Of a stretch of DNA of 15,728 nt, positions 1 to 10,101 are shown one piece after another (within the stretch, counting starts at the first letter, position 1; every line of letters starts with the position of its first letter). This DNA is from an uncultured Planctomycetaceae bacterium (lineage in GTDB: Bacteria; Planctomycetota; Planctomycetia; Pirellulales; UBA1268). Under the pieces are notes generated by a model that was given only the letters and a program-made list of their open reading frames with translations, made no database searches and was not told the origin of the DNA. The position numbers were made by a program, and so were the translations under genes. The stretch covers positions 1 through 15,728 of the forward strand of contig CAISKG010000077.1 in NCBI GenBank assembly GCA_903885855.1. The letters are read 5' to 3'.

Positions 1-375
1 CTCAGATCGAACTCCGAGGGAAAAAACCATCTGGTCGGACTCAAGCCACCGAATCCTTGGGGGCTTTACGACATTCGCGGCAACGTCTGGGAGTGGGTGA
101 GCGACTGGAAGGATGCGTCCTGGAAGCCGGAGCCCGTGGACGAGGATGGTGTCGTGATCGATCCCGTTGGTCCAAGCACACCGCACGTGCTTGTGCGGGT
201 TCTGCGAGGAGGTAGCAAGTTGGACAATCCCGATGCGTTTAGTGAGGCGGTTCCGCCAGAACACCGAACCAACAATCTCGGTTTCAGGGTAGTGGCAGTG
301 GTTGAAGCGAAGGATCCCGGCGGCAATCCCGCAACCCCACAATCAGGGCAGGAAGAAGCAAGTCAGAGCCGGTAA
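1..375 (+). CDS. FGE-sulfatase (SUMF1-type) domain protein, C-terminal part only
   Basis: The reading frame is open from base 1 to the TAA at 373-375; the start lies beyond the left edge. The translated end carries the hallmarks of the formylglycine-generating enzyme fold: NPWGLYDIRGNVWEWVSDW near residues 18-36, then an RGGS motif and the closing NNLGFRVV strand. Proteins with this domain include true sulfatase-activating enzymes, which oxidise a cysteine to formylglycine, and many non-catalytic or peptide-modifying relatives. This fragment shows no cysteine, so the paired active-site cysteines of true FGE cannot be confirmed here; the usual RGGSW has become RGGSK. A tail of about 25 residues rich in Q, E, P and S follows the domain. 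GC is about 53-57% and codons such as TTT, AGT, AAA and TTG occur, unlike the ~70% GC genes to the right. Domain assignment is confident; the exact role is unknown. Confidence 0.85.
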   Translation, partial: LRSNSEGKNHLVGLKPPNPWGLYDIRGNVWEWVSDWKDASWKPEPVDEDGVVIDPVGPSTPHVLVRVLRGGSKLDNPDAFSEAVPPEHRTNNLGFRVVAVVEAKDPGGNPATPQSGQEEASQSR

Positions 376-615
376 GGGTTGGTCTCTCCTTTTGGGATAC
401 TCAGTCGCCCAATCCCCGCCCTTCAGCACCTCTACTTCCTTGTAGGGCAGCGGCAGCTTCAAGTGGCCGCGGTTTTTCGTGTGCCTTCTCGTAGCTTTGG
501 CTTCATGGGCATGCCGGTGGCCAGCTTGGATTCCCTGTGTCGGGCGACATGAGGGCTCAGGGTCACGGCCGACCGGGGCCGACAGCGGCGGTCGCCGTGG
601 GCATACTGGTGGGCC
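376..615. other. Intergenic spacer spanning a GC-composition break
   Basis: This is 240 bases between the FGE-domain gene and the CDF operon. The left two thirds are about 57% GC (34 of 60 bases in 421-480) and the last 60-80 bases about 78% (47 of 60 in 541-600). The minus strand can be read in two short frames, giving peptides such as MPMKPKLREGTRKTAAT and LKLPLPYKEVEVLKGGDW. Neither has a recognisable domain or ribosome binding site, so both are left uncalled. A seven-base direct repeat (ggccgac) lies near 568-584. No confident promoter or terminator is seen. Confidence 0.4.
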
Positions 616-1500
616 ATGACCGAGCCCTCCATGCCGCCGTCGCTCACGTCCGTGCCGCTGGTCGGCATGGCCGTCAACGCCGCGCTCGCCTCCATCAAGA
701 TCCTCGCCGGCTTCTTCGGCAACTCCTACGCCCTCATCGCCGACGGCATCGAATCCACCGCCGACATCGTCACGTCGCTCGTGGTCTGGGGAGGATTGCG
801 CGTCAGCATCGCCCCCGCCGACGATCGCCACCCCTACGGCTACGGCAAGGCCGAGGCTCTCGCCGGCATCGTCGCCTCCGTCGCGCTGCTGGCGGCGGCA
901 GGCATGATCGCCGTCCAGAGCATCCGCGAGATCCGCACCCCCCACCACCTCCCCCACTGGTCGACGCTCATCGTCCTCGTGCTCGTCGTCGCCACCAAGA
1001 TGCTCCTCGCCCGCTGGATGGGCACGATCGGCGAGGAGGCCGAGAGCACCTCGGTGCAGGCCGACGCCTGGCACCACTGGGCCGACGCCCTCACCTCCAT
1101 CGCCGCCTTCGTCGGCATCGCCGTCGGCCTGGTCGGCGGGCCCGGCTACGAGCCGGCCGACGACTGGGCGGCGCTGGCGGCCTGCGCCGTGATCGTGTGG
1201 AGCGGCCTGAGCCTGCTCCGCATGGCCGTCCGCGAACTGCTCGACGCCGCGCCGGCCAAGGCCTTCGAGGAGAAGGTGCGGGCCCTCGCCCTCGGCGTGG
1301 ACGGGGTCGAGGCCCTCGACAAGTGCCGGATCCGCAAGAGCGGCACCCGGTACTTCGTGGAACTGCACGTCGAGGTGGACGGCGGAGCCACCGTCCGCGA
1401 GGGGCACGACATCGGCGGCCGCGTCCGCAGCGCCCTGCGCGCCTCCCCCCTGCGGATCGCCGACGCCTTCATCCACGTCGAACCCGCCGGAAACGCATGA
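616..1500 (+). CDS. Cation diffusion facilitator (CDF) family transporter
   Basis: This 294-residue inner-membrane antiporter of the CDF family is expected to export divalent metal (Zn, Fe, Mn or Co type) in exchange for protons. Its length matches the usual 290-310. The transmembrane part (about residues 10-205) contains ALIADGIESTADIVTS in helix 2, the loop DDRHPYGYGKAEALAG (69-84), and ADAWHHWADALTS in helix 5 with H153 and D157 at the metal site. In helix 2 the usual first ligand (D or H four residues before D50) is E46. The cytoplasmic dimerisation domain (about 212-290) has the expected pattern, with H251, H264 and H287 as possible metal ligands. The ATG at 616 is preceded by a weak purine stretch (ggtggg). 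It is the first gene of a three-gene run, and the next start lies four bases after its TGA. Family is certain; the metal is not predictable. Confidence 0.93.
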   Translation: MTEPSMPPSLTSVPLVGMAVNAALASIKILAGFFGNSYALIADGIESTADIVTSLVVWGGLRVSIAPADDRHPYGYGKAEALAGIVASVALLAAAGMIAVQSIREIRTPHHLPHWSTLIVLVLVVATKMLLARWMGTIGEEAESTSVQADAWHHWADALTSIAAFVGIAVGLVGGPGYEPADDWAALAACAVIVWSGLSLLRMAVRELLDAAPAKAFEEKVRALALGVDGVEALDKCRIRKSGTRYFVELHVEVDGGATVREGHDIGGRVRSALRASPLRIADAFIHVEPAGNA

Positions 1501-1504
1501 TCCG

Positions 1505-1768
1505 ATGGCGAGGCTCGAGGTGAAGGTCGTGCCCGGCTCCTCCCGCGACCAGATCGTCGGCTGGCTGGGGGACGCCCTGAAGATCAAGGTCACGGCGCCG
1601 CCCGAAAAAGGGAAGGCCAACGAACGCGTCGTGGAACTCTTGGCCGGGGCCCTCGGCATCGACGCCGACGACGTCGCGATCGTCGCCGGCCACGCGTCGC
1701 CGTCGAAGGTCGTCGCCATCGCCGGCCTCGACGACGACGCGGTCCGCGAGGCGCTGGGCTCGCCATGA
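1505..1768 (+). CDS. DUF167 / YggU family protein
   Basis: This 87-residue cytosolic protein has the full DUF167 pattern: an opening strand LEVKVVPGSSRDQIVGW, then LKIKVTAPPEKGKANERVVELLA (about residues 25-47), and near the end IVAGHASPSKVVAIAGL. The PPEKGKAN segment is the family signature. The length is normal (80-100 residues). The biochemical role of the family is not established, although it is widely conserved and has a solved small alpha/beta fold. The start is only four bases after the CDF stop, and its last four bases (ATGA) overlap the start of the GNAT gene, so translational coupling across the three genes is likely. Confidence 0.93.
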   Translation: MARLEVKVVPGSSRDQIVGWLGDALKIKVTAPPEKGKANERVVELLAGALGIDADDVAIVAGHASPSKVVAIAGLDDDAVREALGSP

Positions 1769-2319
1769 CGACGCCGCTCGCCGTCCGCCGCGCCACCCCC
1801 GCCGACGCGCCGTTCCTCGCCGGGCTGGCCGCGCGCACCTTCCGCGACACCTACCGCGGCGACGACGAACTCGACGGCATCGACGACTACGTCGCAGGCC
1901 ACTTCACCGTGGCGGCGGTCGCGGCGCTCCTCGCCGATCCGGCCTGCACCACGCTCCTGGCCTTCCACGACGCCGCACCCGCCGGCTACGCCCTCCTCCG
2001 CGCCGGGCCGCCCCCGGCCTGCGTCACCGGCCCGCGGCCCATCCAGCTCGACCGCCTCTACCTCGACGCCCCGCGCACCGGCCGCGGCCACGGCACGGCG
2101 CTTCTGGCGGCGGCCGTCGCACTCGCCGGCGACCTCGGGGCGGAGACGCTCTGGCTCGGCGTCTACCAGCGCAACGCCCGCGCCATCGCCTTCTACGAGA
2201 AGCGGGGATTCCGGCGCGTCGGACAGCGCGACTTCCCCTTCGGCGGGAAGGTGTTCGTCGATCCGGTGTACGCCGCCGGCCTCGGGGAGATCCGCCTCGC
2301 CTCCGACGCCCGCGCGTGA
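1765..2319 (+). CDS. GNAT family N-acetyltransferase
   Basis: This 184-residue protein has the Gcn5-related acetyltransferase fold, which moves acetyl from acetyl-CoA to an amine on a small molecule or protein. The N-terminal strand is LAVRRATPADAPFLAGLA. Motif A, which binds the pyrophosphate of CoA, is IQLDRLYLDAPRTGRGHGTA (93-112) with glycines at 106, 108 and 110; the usual R/Q position appears to be T105. Motif B follows as LWLGVYQRNARAIAFYEKRGF (129-149), including the N-x-x-A-x-x-F-Y-x-x-x-G-F pattern. The tail FPFGGKVFVDPVY resembles GNATs annotated as acting on small amines or antibiotics, but the substrate cannot be named. The ATG overlaps the DUF167 stop (ATGA), and the gene ends just before a strong hairpin. 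Confidence 0.92.
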   Translation: MTTPLAVRRATPADAPFLAGLAARTFRDTYRGDDELDGIDDYVAGHFTVAAVAALLADPACTTLLAFHDAAPAGYALLRAGPPPACVTGPRPIQLDRLYLDAPRTGRGHGTALLAAAVALAGDLGAETLWLGVYQRNARAIAFYEKRGFRRVGQRDFPFGGKVFVDPVYAAGLGEIRLASDARA

Positions 2320-2341
2320 GGGCGGAGCGGTCGATCGCACG

Positions 2342-2386
2342 CCGCGGAGCCGGGCCGGGCACGCGCGGTGCCCGGCCCGACCGCGG
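2342..2386. terminator. Hairpin between convergent genes, likely bidirectional terminator
   Basis: A perfect 11-bp stem (gggccgggcac at 2352-2362 with gtgcccggccc at 2368-2378) encloses a five-base loop. It is flanked by two ccgcgg palindromes (2342-2347 and 2381-2386) that can add an outer stem. It sits in the 82-base gap between the end of the GNAT gene (plus) and the end of the VPEIDP-tailed gene (minus). There is no T-run on either side, so intrinsic termination is inferred from position and stem strength only. Confidence 0.6.
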
Positions 2387-2401
2387 GCGGACCCCTACGG
2401 C

Positions 2402-3163
2402 TCAGCACGCGCCGGCGAACGCCGGAGCCTGGCGGAACCGCCGCTCGAGGAGCGCCAGCGCCCCGAGCACCAGCGCCAGTCCGCCGCCGATCGCCTGGGG
2501 ATCGATCTCGGGCACCGACTGACGGAAGGTATTGGCCACGGAGGAGACTTGGCCGGCGCCGGTGAGCTTGATCGTGTCGCGCACCCAGAGGTCGGTGAGC
2601 CCGATCGGGAAGACCTCGAAGTCGGTCGAGCCATCGAGGCTGTACAAGGCCCACGTGCCGCTGCCGGGGGCGGTGTTGGCGCTGTACTCGGCCTCGGAGT
2701 CGAAGACGTCCTTCCAGACTTCGACCGTGGCGGAGGAGACGATCGAATCGAGAAACACGTCGCGGAACCACTGCGCGACGCCGGTGCCGTTGATGTGCAC
2801 CTGGTAGCCGAGCACGAGCGTGATCGGCGAGCTGTATCCCGCGAGATCGTCGATGAGCAGCTGATGACTGAGAATCGCGGGATCGGCGTTGGCGGTGAGT
2901 TGGATGTCCTCGATGCCGGTCCAGTTGCCGCTGTCGTCGAGATACCTGAAATCCTTGTCGCCGAGGGTGAATTCGCCCCCGGCGGCGAACTCGGCGACGG
3001 TGCCGATGTCGAGGAAGGGGCCGGCCACGGCGGGGGCCGTGGCGCCGAACGCGAGCGCCGCGACGAGCGCCGCGGAGCCGAGGGACGAGAGCCAGGATCG
3101 CGGGATCGGCACGCCGATCCGGGCGGCAATGCGGGCGCATGACGGGAGGTGGAAGGCAGACAT
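2402..3163 (-). CDS. Exported protein with VPEIDP-type PEP-CTERM sorting tail
   Basis: This 253-residue protein starts with a long signal peptide (charged region to about residue 22, hydrophobic SLGSAALVAALAFGATA, probable cleavage after APAVA near residue 47). It ends in a sorting tail: VPEIDP at 217-222, a hydrophobic helix GGGLALVLGALALL and then ERRFR. In planctomycetes and other Gram-negatives such tails are cut by exosortase-type membrane proteases that deliver proteins to the surface or matrix. The middle (about 48-216) is rich in aromatic and acidic residues and matches no domain I recognise. The protein has ten extra residues after the basic cluster, ending in FAGAC. The ATG at 3163 is preceded by GAGGA with seven bases of spacing. 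This ribosome-binding region lies within a 13-base motif shared with the PEP-CTERM gene at 12107. Function unknown. Confidence 0.82.
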   Translation of the reverse strand: MSAFHLPSCARIAARIGVPIPRSWLSSLGSAALVAALAFGATAPAVAGPFLDIGTVAEFAAGGEFTLGDKDFRYLDDSGNWTGIEDIQLTANADPAILSHQLLIDDLAGYSSPITLVLGYQVHINGTGVAQWFRDVFLDSIVSSATVEVWKDVFDSEAEYSANTAPGSGTWALYSLDGSTDFEVFPIGLTDLWVRDTIKLTGAGQVSSVANTFRQSVPEIDPQAIGGGLALVLGALALLERRFRQAPAFAGAC

Positions 3164-3506
3164 GGGGCATTCCTCGGGAGGAGGGGGAAGGAACGGACCT
3201 GAATCCGTTCAACGCATGCCGCCGGCATGCAGGCCGGCGGGGGGGTGACACCGGCGTCCGCCCGGGGGCGTCCGCCGTCACCGGCCTACGCCGTGCCGCG
3301 ACTCCGCCCATGCAGAGAAGATGGCGCCGCGTCTTCCGAGATCGCGCCAGGTGCGGCAGGGGCTTCCCCGCTGTCGTCCCCGGGCGACTCGGATCCTAGG
3401 GGCCGTGCCCGGCGGCCGGGAAGACCGCGGCACGAAGGCTCTTTTCGCGGGGTTTTCCCGCCGCCGCGCCGCCGGGACACTTCCCCCGTGGCAGGCCCGG
3501 CGCCGG
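3164..3506. other. 343-base spacer with several inverted repeats, no gene seen
   Basis: The spacer lies downstream of the 975-residue protein gene and upstream of the VPEIDP gene, both on the minus strand. Close to the latter's start are two hairpins: gaacgga/tccgttc (3191-3197 and 3204-3210, six-base loop) and gcatgccg/cggcatgc (3214-3221 and 3223-3230, almost a perfect palindrome). Further out is a direct repeat gcgtccgcc around 3255-3277. A weak stem aggcccg/cgggcct (3493-3499 and 3514-3520) straddles the stop codon of the upstream gene and might serve in termination. The open frames here are not convincing, and I see no clear promoter hexamers. Confidence 0.5.
3169..3181 (-). promoter_or_regulatory. 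Extended ribosome-binding leader motif of VPEIDP gene
   Basis: On the minus strand the leader reads CCTCCCGAGGAAT, with GAGGA (3175-3171) seven bases before the ATG at 3163. The same 13 bases occur at 12112-12124 before the other PEP-CTERM gene, at a spacing one base shorter. The other minus-strand gene starts in the window have no such motif. Ribosome-binding function is well supported; the meaning of the extended identity is inferred. Confidence 0.55.
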
Positions 3507-6434
<2,928 letters not shown>

Positions 6435-6477
6435 GGAATCCCTTCGGATGGTGGATGCGGGACTCGCCCCGCGGCGA

Positions 6478-8556
6478 TCAGGGGCGGGCCGCGTGGGGGA
6501 GATCAGCGACCCCCTCGAAGCCGAGATCGGCCAAGAGCGCCGCGAAGGCCTCGTCGTCGGTGCCGGGGTCGGGACCGAAGGCGTTCTCGGCGGCGACGAG
6601 CTCGCGCTGCCGAGCGGCCAGCGCCGCGCGCAGCCCCGCCCGCCGGGCGGCGACGTAGATCCCCACCCGGTCGACCGTGTCGCGGATCGTCACGCCGCGC
6701 GGCGTGATCTCGTGGGCCACGTCGTGGACGCCGTCGGCGTCGACGCGAAACACCTCCTGCGGCGCCCGGAGGATCGCCGGGAGCGCGTACTCGGCCTCGA
6801 GCGCGCGCGGCCCGCGGAAGCGGAAGACCCGCGCCTCCGGATCGGGCTCGTAGGCGAGGTCGATCGCGAACAGGACCGCGCCCGCGGGAGCCACCAAGGC
6901 GTCGAGATCCCAGTCGGGCCGGCCGGCGGCGTCGCGGCGCTCGTGGCTCCAGGCGTCGGCGCGGTCGTAGAGCCCCTGGAGCAGGCGGATCTCGCGGCCG
7001 ATGCGCGTCGTCTCGGGGATCGTGTCGCGGAAGGCCGCCGGAGCCCAGGCCTGGAGCGAATACCAATAGAGGGCGTTGATGCCGGAGGCGAGCGCTTCGT
7101 AGGCCTGGATGCGGATCTCGTCGGGGGTGGGGGAGCGCCGGCGCCGGCCGGCGTAGCCGTCCCAGTTCTCGTGGACGTTCTGCGACCAGGCGGCGATCGG
7201 CGCCGGCCGCGACAGCTCGCGGAGCGTGCGCGTCATGGCGCCGATCCCCTCCAGCGGCGCGCCCCAGCGGAGACGCTCGCCTCCCCAGCGGTCGTAGAGG
7301 CTCCAGGCGTCGGCGGCGGGGGCGTTGACGCGGTAGGCGTCGAAGTGGGGATGGTCGGAGAGGCCGGCGTAGAAGCGGAAGCCCTTCTCCTCCGAGAGGG
7401 TCACGGTGGTCGGATAGGGGGCGCGGTCGTAGCGGGCCAGGATCGCGCGCGACTGCCGCGGCGTCCTGCCCATCTGCGGCTCGCCGAGGATGTCGACGCC
7501 GTGGATCCGCCGGCGCCACTCGGGGGTGCCGTAGCGGGCGATGTCCTCGAAGCCGCTCATGAGGCGCAGCGGATAGCGCGTGGCCAGGCCGTCCGGCCCG
7601 GTGGCGTCGGTGTAGCCGGGAAACTCGCCGACGTGCGTGGTGTCGACGTGCATGCGCTTGTAGAGCGCGAGGCAGCGCTCGCGGAGCAGCGGCACCACCC
7701 CCGGCCGTGAGGGGACGTCGAGCCAGCCGGAGCCGATGGCGAAGGCGTCGTCCTTGAAGCGGAGGTGGGCGAAGCACGACGGCAACTCCGCCCCTTGGCC
7801 GCCGGCGAAGCCCACCTCGATCACGCCGCGGGCCGGCGGGAGCGGGCCGCATTCCGCCGCGAACATCCCCCGCTCCCCCGGGGGCACGATGCCGTCGGCG
7901 GGGAGCGGCTCCTTCGCGGCGATCCACTCCCCCGGCGCGAGATCGTGGATCGCGGCGCCGTCGGCACCGGGGCCCCAGACGCGCAGGCCCTGAATCGTCA
8001 CCGGCTCCGGGGAGTCGTTGACGACGTGGACCGTGCAGGCGTCGACGAGGCCGTCGCCGTCGCCGTCGTGGAACAGCACGCGCGCGAGGCGCACGGGATC
8101 CGGCTCGAGCCGAAGGTCGGCCTGCACGGGCGCGGCGCCGGGAGCGGCGGCGAGGGCGAGGGCGACCGTGGCCCCCGGCGCCCAGTCGGCGCCGACGGCG
8201 TTGAAGGTCCAGACGTCGAGCCGGCCGGGGCCGAGCGGGCGCGGCTCCTCCCCCTCCGTGCCGGGCACGTCGTGCCAGGTCCACGAGCCACCGTCGAGCA
8301 GGGCCTCCGGCGCCGCCCCCGCGGCGCGGAGGGAGGGCGCTTGCGCCGGCGCGTCGCCGGCGTTGCGCACGAAGAGGCGCACGAGCGCTCCGGGGCGTGG
8401 ATCGGGGGGCCGGCGCCAGCGGAGCTCGTCGGAGAAGCGGTGGGGCACGACGTCGATCCCCACCACCTCGAGCGCCGGCCCGCCGCGCGCCGGCGGCGGC
8501 GGAAGGAGCCCGCAGAGGAGCGCGGCGAGGATCCCGATGGCGACGGGGCGGATCAC
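6478..8556 (-). CDS. Secreted protein, possible glycoside-hydrolase-like TIM barrel
   Basis: This 692-residue protein is read from a GTG at 8556, with ggag six bases upstream. The frame stays open further upstream to 9066, but that extension lacks coding character and would overlap the divergent PLP-enzyme gene. The GTG start places a signal peptide at the N-terminus (VAIGILAALLCGLLPPPPARG). Residues 28-280 look like two beta-sandwich-type segments, one with DGDGDGLVD (164-172), a calcium-loop-like acidic run. Residues about 285-535 have the feel of a TIM barrel: HVDTTHVGEFPGY, GVDILGEPQM (E359), AAWSQNVHENW (456-466) and EALASGINALYWYSLQAW (487-504). The pattern of a catalytic-type glutamate after a strand and an aromatic-rich last strand is seen in clan A glycoside hydrolases, but no family can be named and catalysis is unproven. 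A beta-rich tail and a short helical end close the protein. Confidence 0.7.
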   Translation of the reverse strand: MIRPVAIGILAALLCGLLPPPPARGGPALEVVGIDVVPHRFSDELRWRRPPDPRPGALVRLFVRNAGDAPAQAPSLRAAGAAPEALLDGGSWTWHDVPGTEGEEPRPLGPGRLDVWTFNAVGADWAPGATVALALAAAPGAAPVQADLRLEPDPVRLARVLFHDGDGDGLVDACTVHVVNDSPEPVTIQGLRVWGPGADGAAIHDLAPGEWIAAKEPLPADGIVPPGERGMFAAECGPLPPARGVIEVGFAGGQGAELPSCFAHLRFKDDAFAIGSGWLDVPSRPGVVPLLRERCLALYKRMHVDTTHVGEFPGYTDATGPDGLATRYPLRLMSGFEDIARYGTPEWRRRIHGVDILGEPQMGRTPRQSRAILARYDRAPYPTTVTLSEEKGFRFYAGLSDHPHFDAYRVNAPAADAWSLYDRWGGERLRWGAPLEGIGAMTRTLRELSRPAPIAAWSQNVHENWDGYAGRRRRSPTPDEIRIQAYEALASGINALYWYSLQAWAPAAFRDTIPETTRIGREIRLLQGLYDRADAWSHERRDAAGRPDWDLDALVAPAGAVLFAIDLAYEPDPEARVFRFRGPRALEAEYALPAILRAPQEVFRVDADGVHDVAHEITPRGVTIRDTVDRVGIYVAARRAGLRAALAARQRELVAAENAFGPDPGTDDEAFAALLADLGFEGVADLPHAARP

Positions 8557-8844
8557 GGCAGGCTCCGGCGGAGGGGCGGCGCATCGCGACGGAGTGAGGA
8601 TACCGGCGGGCTCGCCGACGCGGAACGGTGCGGCGCGCGGGGAGCGCGGACACGGGGCACCGCCCCCCGGCGCCAGCCCCCTGCTACATTGCAGGGAACG
8701 CTCGTGGACCGAAGCCCCGGCCCTCCCGAGCGACCTCCGCGGCGGGCCGGGTGCCGGGTCGATGACGAAATCCTGATCCCGCAGCGGTGCGTCGCGGGGT
8801 CCGTGGCCTGCCGCCCGCATCCCCCGATTCCAGGGCCTCCACCC
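8557..8844. promoter_or_regulatory. Divergent spacer with palindromic candidate operator and structured leader
   Basis: The 288 bases separate the divergent genes at 8556 (minus) and 8845 (plus). A perfect inverted repeat ccctgc/gcaggg (8679-8684 and 8691-8696) brackets tacatt (8685-8690), which could be a -10 element for the plus-strand gene. A convincing -35 is not visible. Downstream, cgctc (8699-8703) can pair with gagcg (8729-8733), and cccgc with gcggg near 8778-8798, so the leader may fold. The bases do not match the consensus of SAM, SAH or cobalamin riboswitches as I know them. On the minus strand tatcct near 8600 is a possible -10. All regulatory readings are tentative. Confidence 0.35.
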
Positions 8845-10101
8845 ATGGCCGACGACGCAGCGCACGATCCCGCCGCCCGACGTGCCGCCGCGGGCGATCC
8901 CGTCGCCCGATTGGCGGCCACGCGGCATGAGTTCGGCGAGCACGGCGGCGTGAATCTCTCCATCGAGACCAGCTCCACCTTCACCGTCCTCGAGGCCGGC
9001 ATCCTCCCCGACATCTTCCAGGGGCGCTCCGGGCCCCGCGGCGGCTGCTTCCTCTACGGCCGCCACTTCAATCCCACGGTGATGGCCCTCTCACGGCAGC
9101 TGGCGGCGCTCGAGGCCACCGACCACGCCTACTGCACCGCCAGCGGCATGGCGGCGATCTCCGGGGTGATCCTCGCCTCCTGCGACTCCGGCGACCACGT
9201 CGTCGCCTCCGGCACGCTCTACGGCGGATCGTGGGCGCTGCTCCACGACTTCCTCCCGCGCAAGGCCGCCATCGGCACGAGTTTCGTCGACGTCGCCGAC
9301 CTGGCGGCGGTGGAGCGGGCCATCACCCCGCGGACGCGCGTGCTGTACTGCGAGTCGATCGCCAACCCGACCCTGCGCGTGGCCGACCTGCCGGCGCTGG
9401 CGGCCATCGCCCGCCGGCACGGCTGCCGGCTGGTGGTCGACAACACCTTCGCCCCCTGCATCGTCTCCCCCCGGCTCCACGGGGCCGACGTCGTGGTCCA
9501 CAGCCTGACGAAATTCATCAACGGCGCCTCCGACATCGTCGCCGGCTGCGTGTGCGCCGACGGCGACTTCATCGACGGCATGTACGATCTCCACGTCGGC
9601 AGCCTGATGCTCCTCGGGCCGGCGATGGACCCACGTGCCGCCTACGAGGTGGCGACGCGACTCCCCAGCCTGCCCCTGCGGATGCGCGAGCACTCGCGCC
9701 GGGCCCTGGCCTACGCCACGCGCCTCGCGGAGCTGGGGGCGCGCGTCGTCTATCCCGGCCTCGCCTCCCATCCCGATCACACCCTCTTCATGCGGCTCGC
9801 CAATCCCGGCTACGGCGCCGGCGGGCTCTTCACGGTGGATCTCGGCAGCCCCGAGCGCGCCGCTGTCTTCATGGAGCACCTGCAGAACGCCGAGGACTTC
9901 GGCTACATGGCCGTGAGCCTGGGCTTCAGCGAGACCCTCATGAGCGCCAGCGCCGCGAGCACCTCGAGCGAGATGGACGACGCCGCCCTGGCCGAGGCGG
10001 GCATCCCGCGCGGGCTCGTGCGCGTCTCGGCCGGCTACAGCGGCCGCCTCGAGGACCGCCTCGCGCAGCTCGAGCGCGGCTACCGCGCCGCCACGGCCTG
10101 A
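8845..10101 (+). CDS. PLP-dependent Cys/Met metabolism family enzyme (gamma-lyase / gamma-synthase type)
   Basis: This 418-residue cytosolic enzyme belongs to the fold-type I PLP family that includes cystathionine gamma-synthase, cystathionine and methionine gamma-lyase and O-acetylhomoserine sulfhydrylase. Visible landmarks are YGRHFNPTV (71-79, cofactor contact from the partner subunit), TASGMAAI (98-105, phosphate loop), YCESIANPT (168-176), VVDNTFA with D199 (pyridine nitrogen), and VVHSLTKFINGASDIVAG with K223 as the Schiff-base lysine. RVSAGYSG (393-400) carries the substrate carboxylate-binding arginine region, where family members usually have RLSVGIE. The length is normal (390-430). 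The ATG at 8845 was chosen because the upstream open frame lacks family similarity; aggg lies about nine bases before it. Which sulfur amino acid reaction it performs cannot be told from the sequence alone. It is probably a single-gene transcript, ending in tandem hairpins. Confidence 0.9.
   Translation: MADDAAHDPAARRAAAGDPVARLAATRHEFGEHGGVNLSIETSSTFTVLEAGILPDIFQGRSGPRGGCFLYGRHFNPTVMALSRQLAALEATDHAYCTASGMAAISGVILASCDSGDHVVASGTLYGGSWALLHDFLPRKAAIGTSFVDVADLAAVERAITPRTRVLYCESIANPTLRVADLPALAAIARRHGCRLVVDNTFAPCIVSPRLHGADVVVHSLTKFINGASDIVAGCVCADGDFIDGMYDLHVGSLMLLGPAMDPRAAYEVATRLPSLPLRMREHSRRALAYATRLAELGARVVYPGLASHPDHTLFMRLANPGYGAGGLFTVDLGSPERAAVFMEHLQNAEDFGYMAVSLGFSETLMSASAASTSSEMDDAALAEAGIPRGLVRVSAGYSGRLEDRLAQLERGYRAATA

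Noticed and set aside
343..2340. 665-codon open frame on the minus strand
   Set aside because: It is antisense to the CDF, DUF167 and GNAT genes, has low-complexity Gly/Asp/Arg/Val composition and no domain. It is a shadow of high-GC coding.
7765..8844. 360-codon upstream extension of the PLP enzyme frame
   Set aside because: It is antisense to the secreted protein gene and unlike the family, which begins close to the ATG at 8845.
8697..8844. Known SAM, SAH or cobalamin riboswitch before the PLP enzyme
   Set aside because: None of the conserved core sequences of those classes could be found by eye; kept only as a candidate structured leader.
8557..9066. 170-codon N-terminal extension of the 692-residue secreted protein
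   Set aside because: It would hide the signal peptide internally and overlap the start of the divergent PLP-enzyme gene; the GTG at 8556 with ggag upstream fits better.
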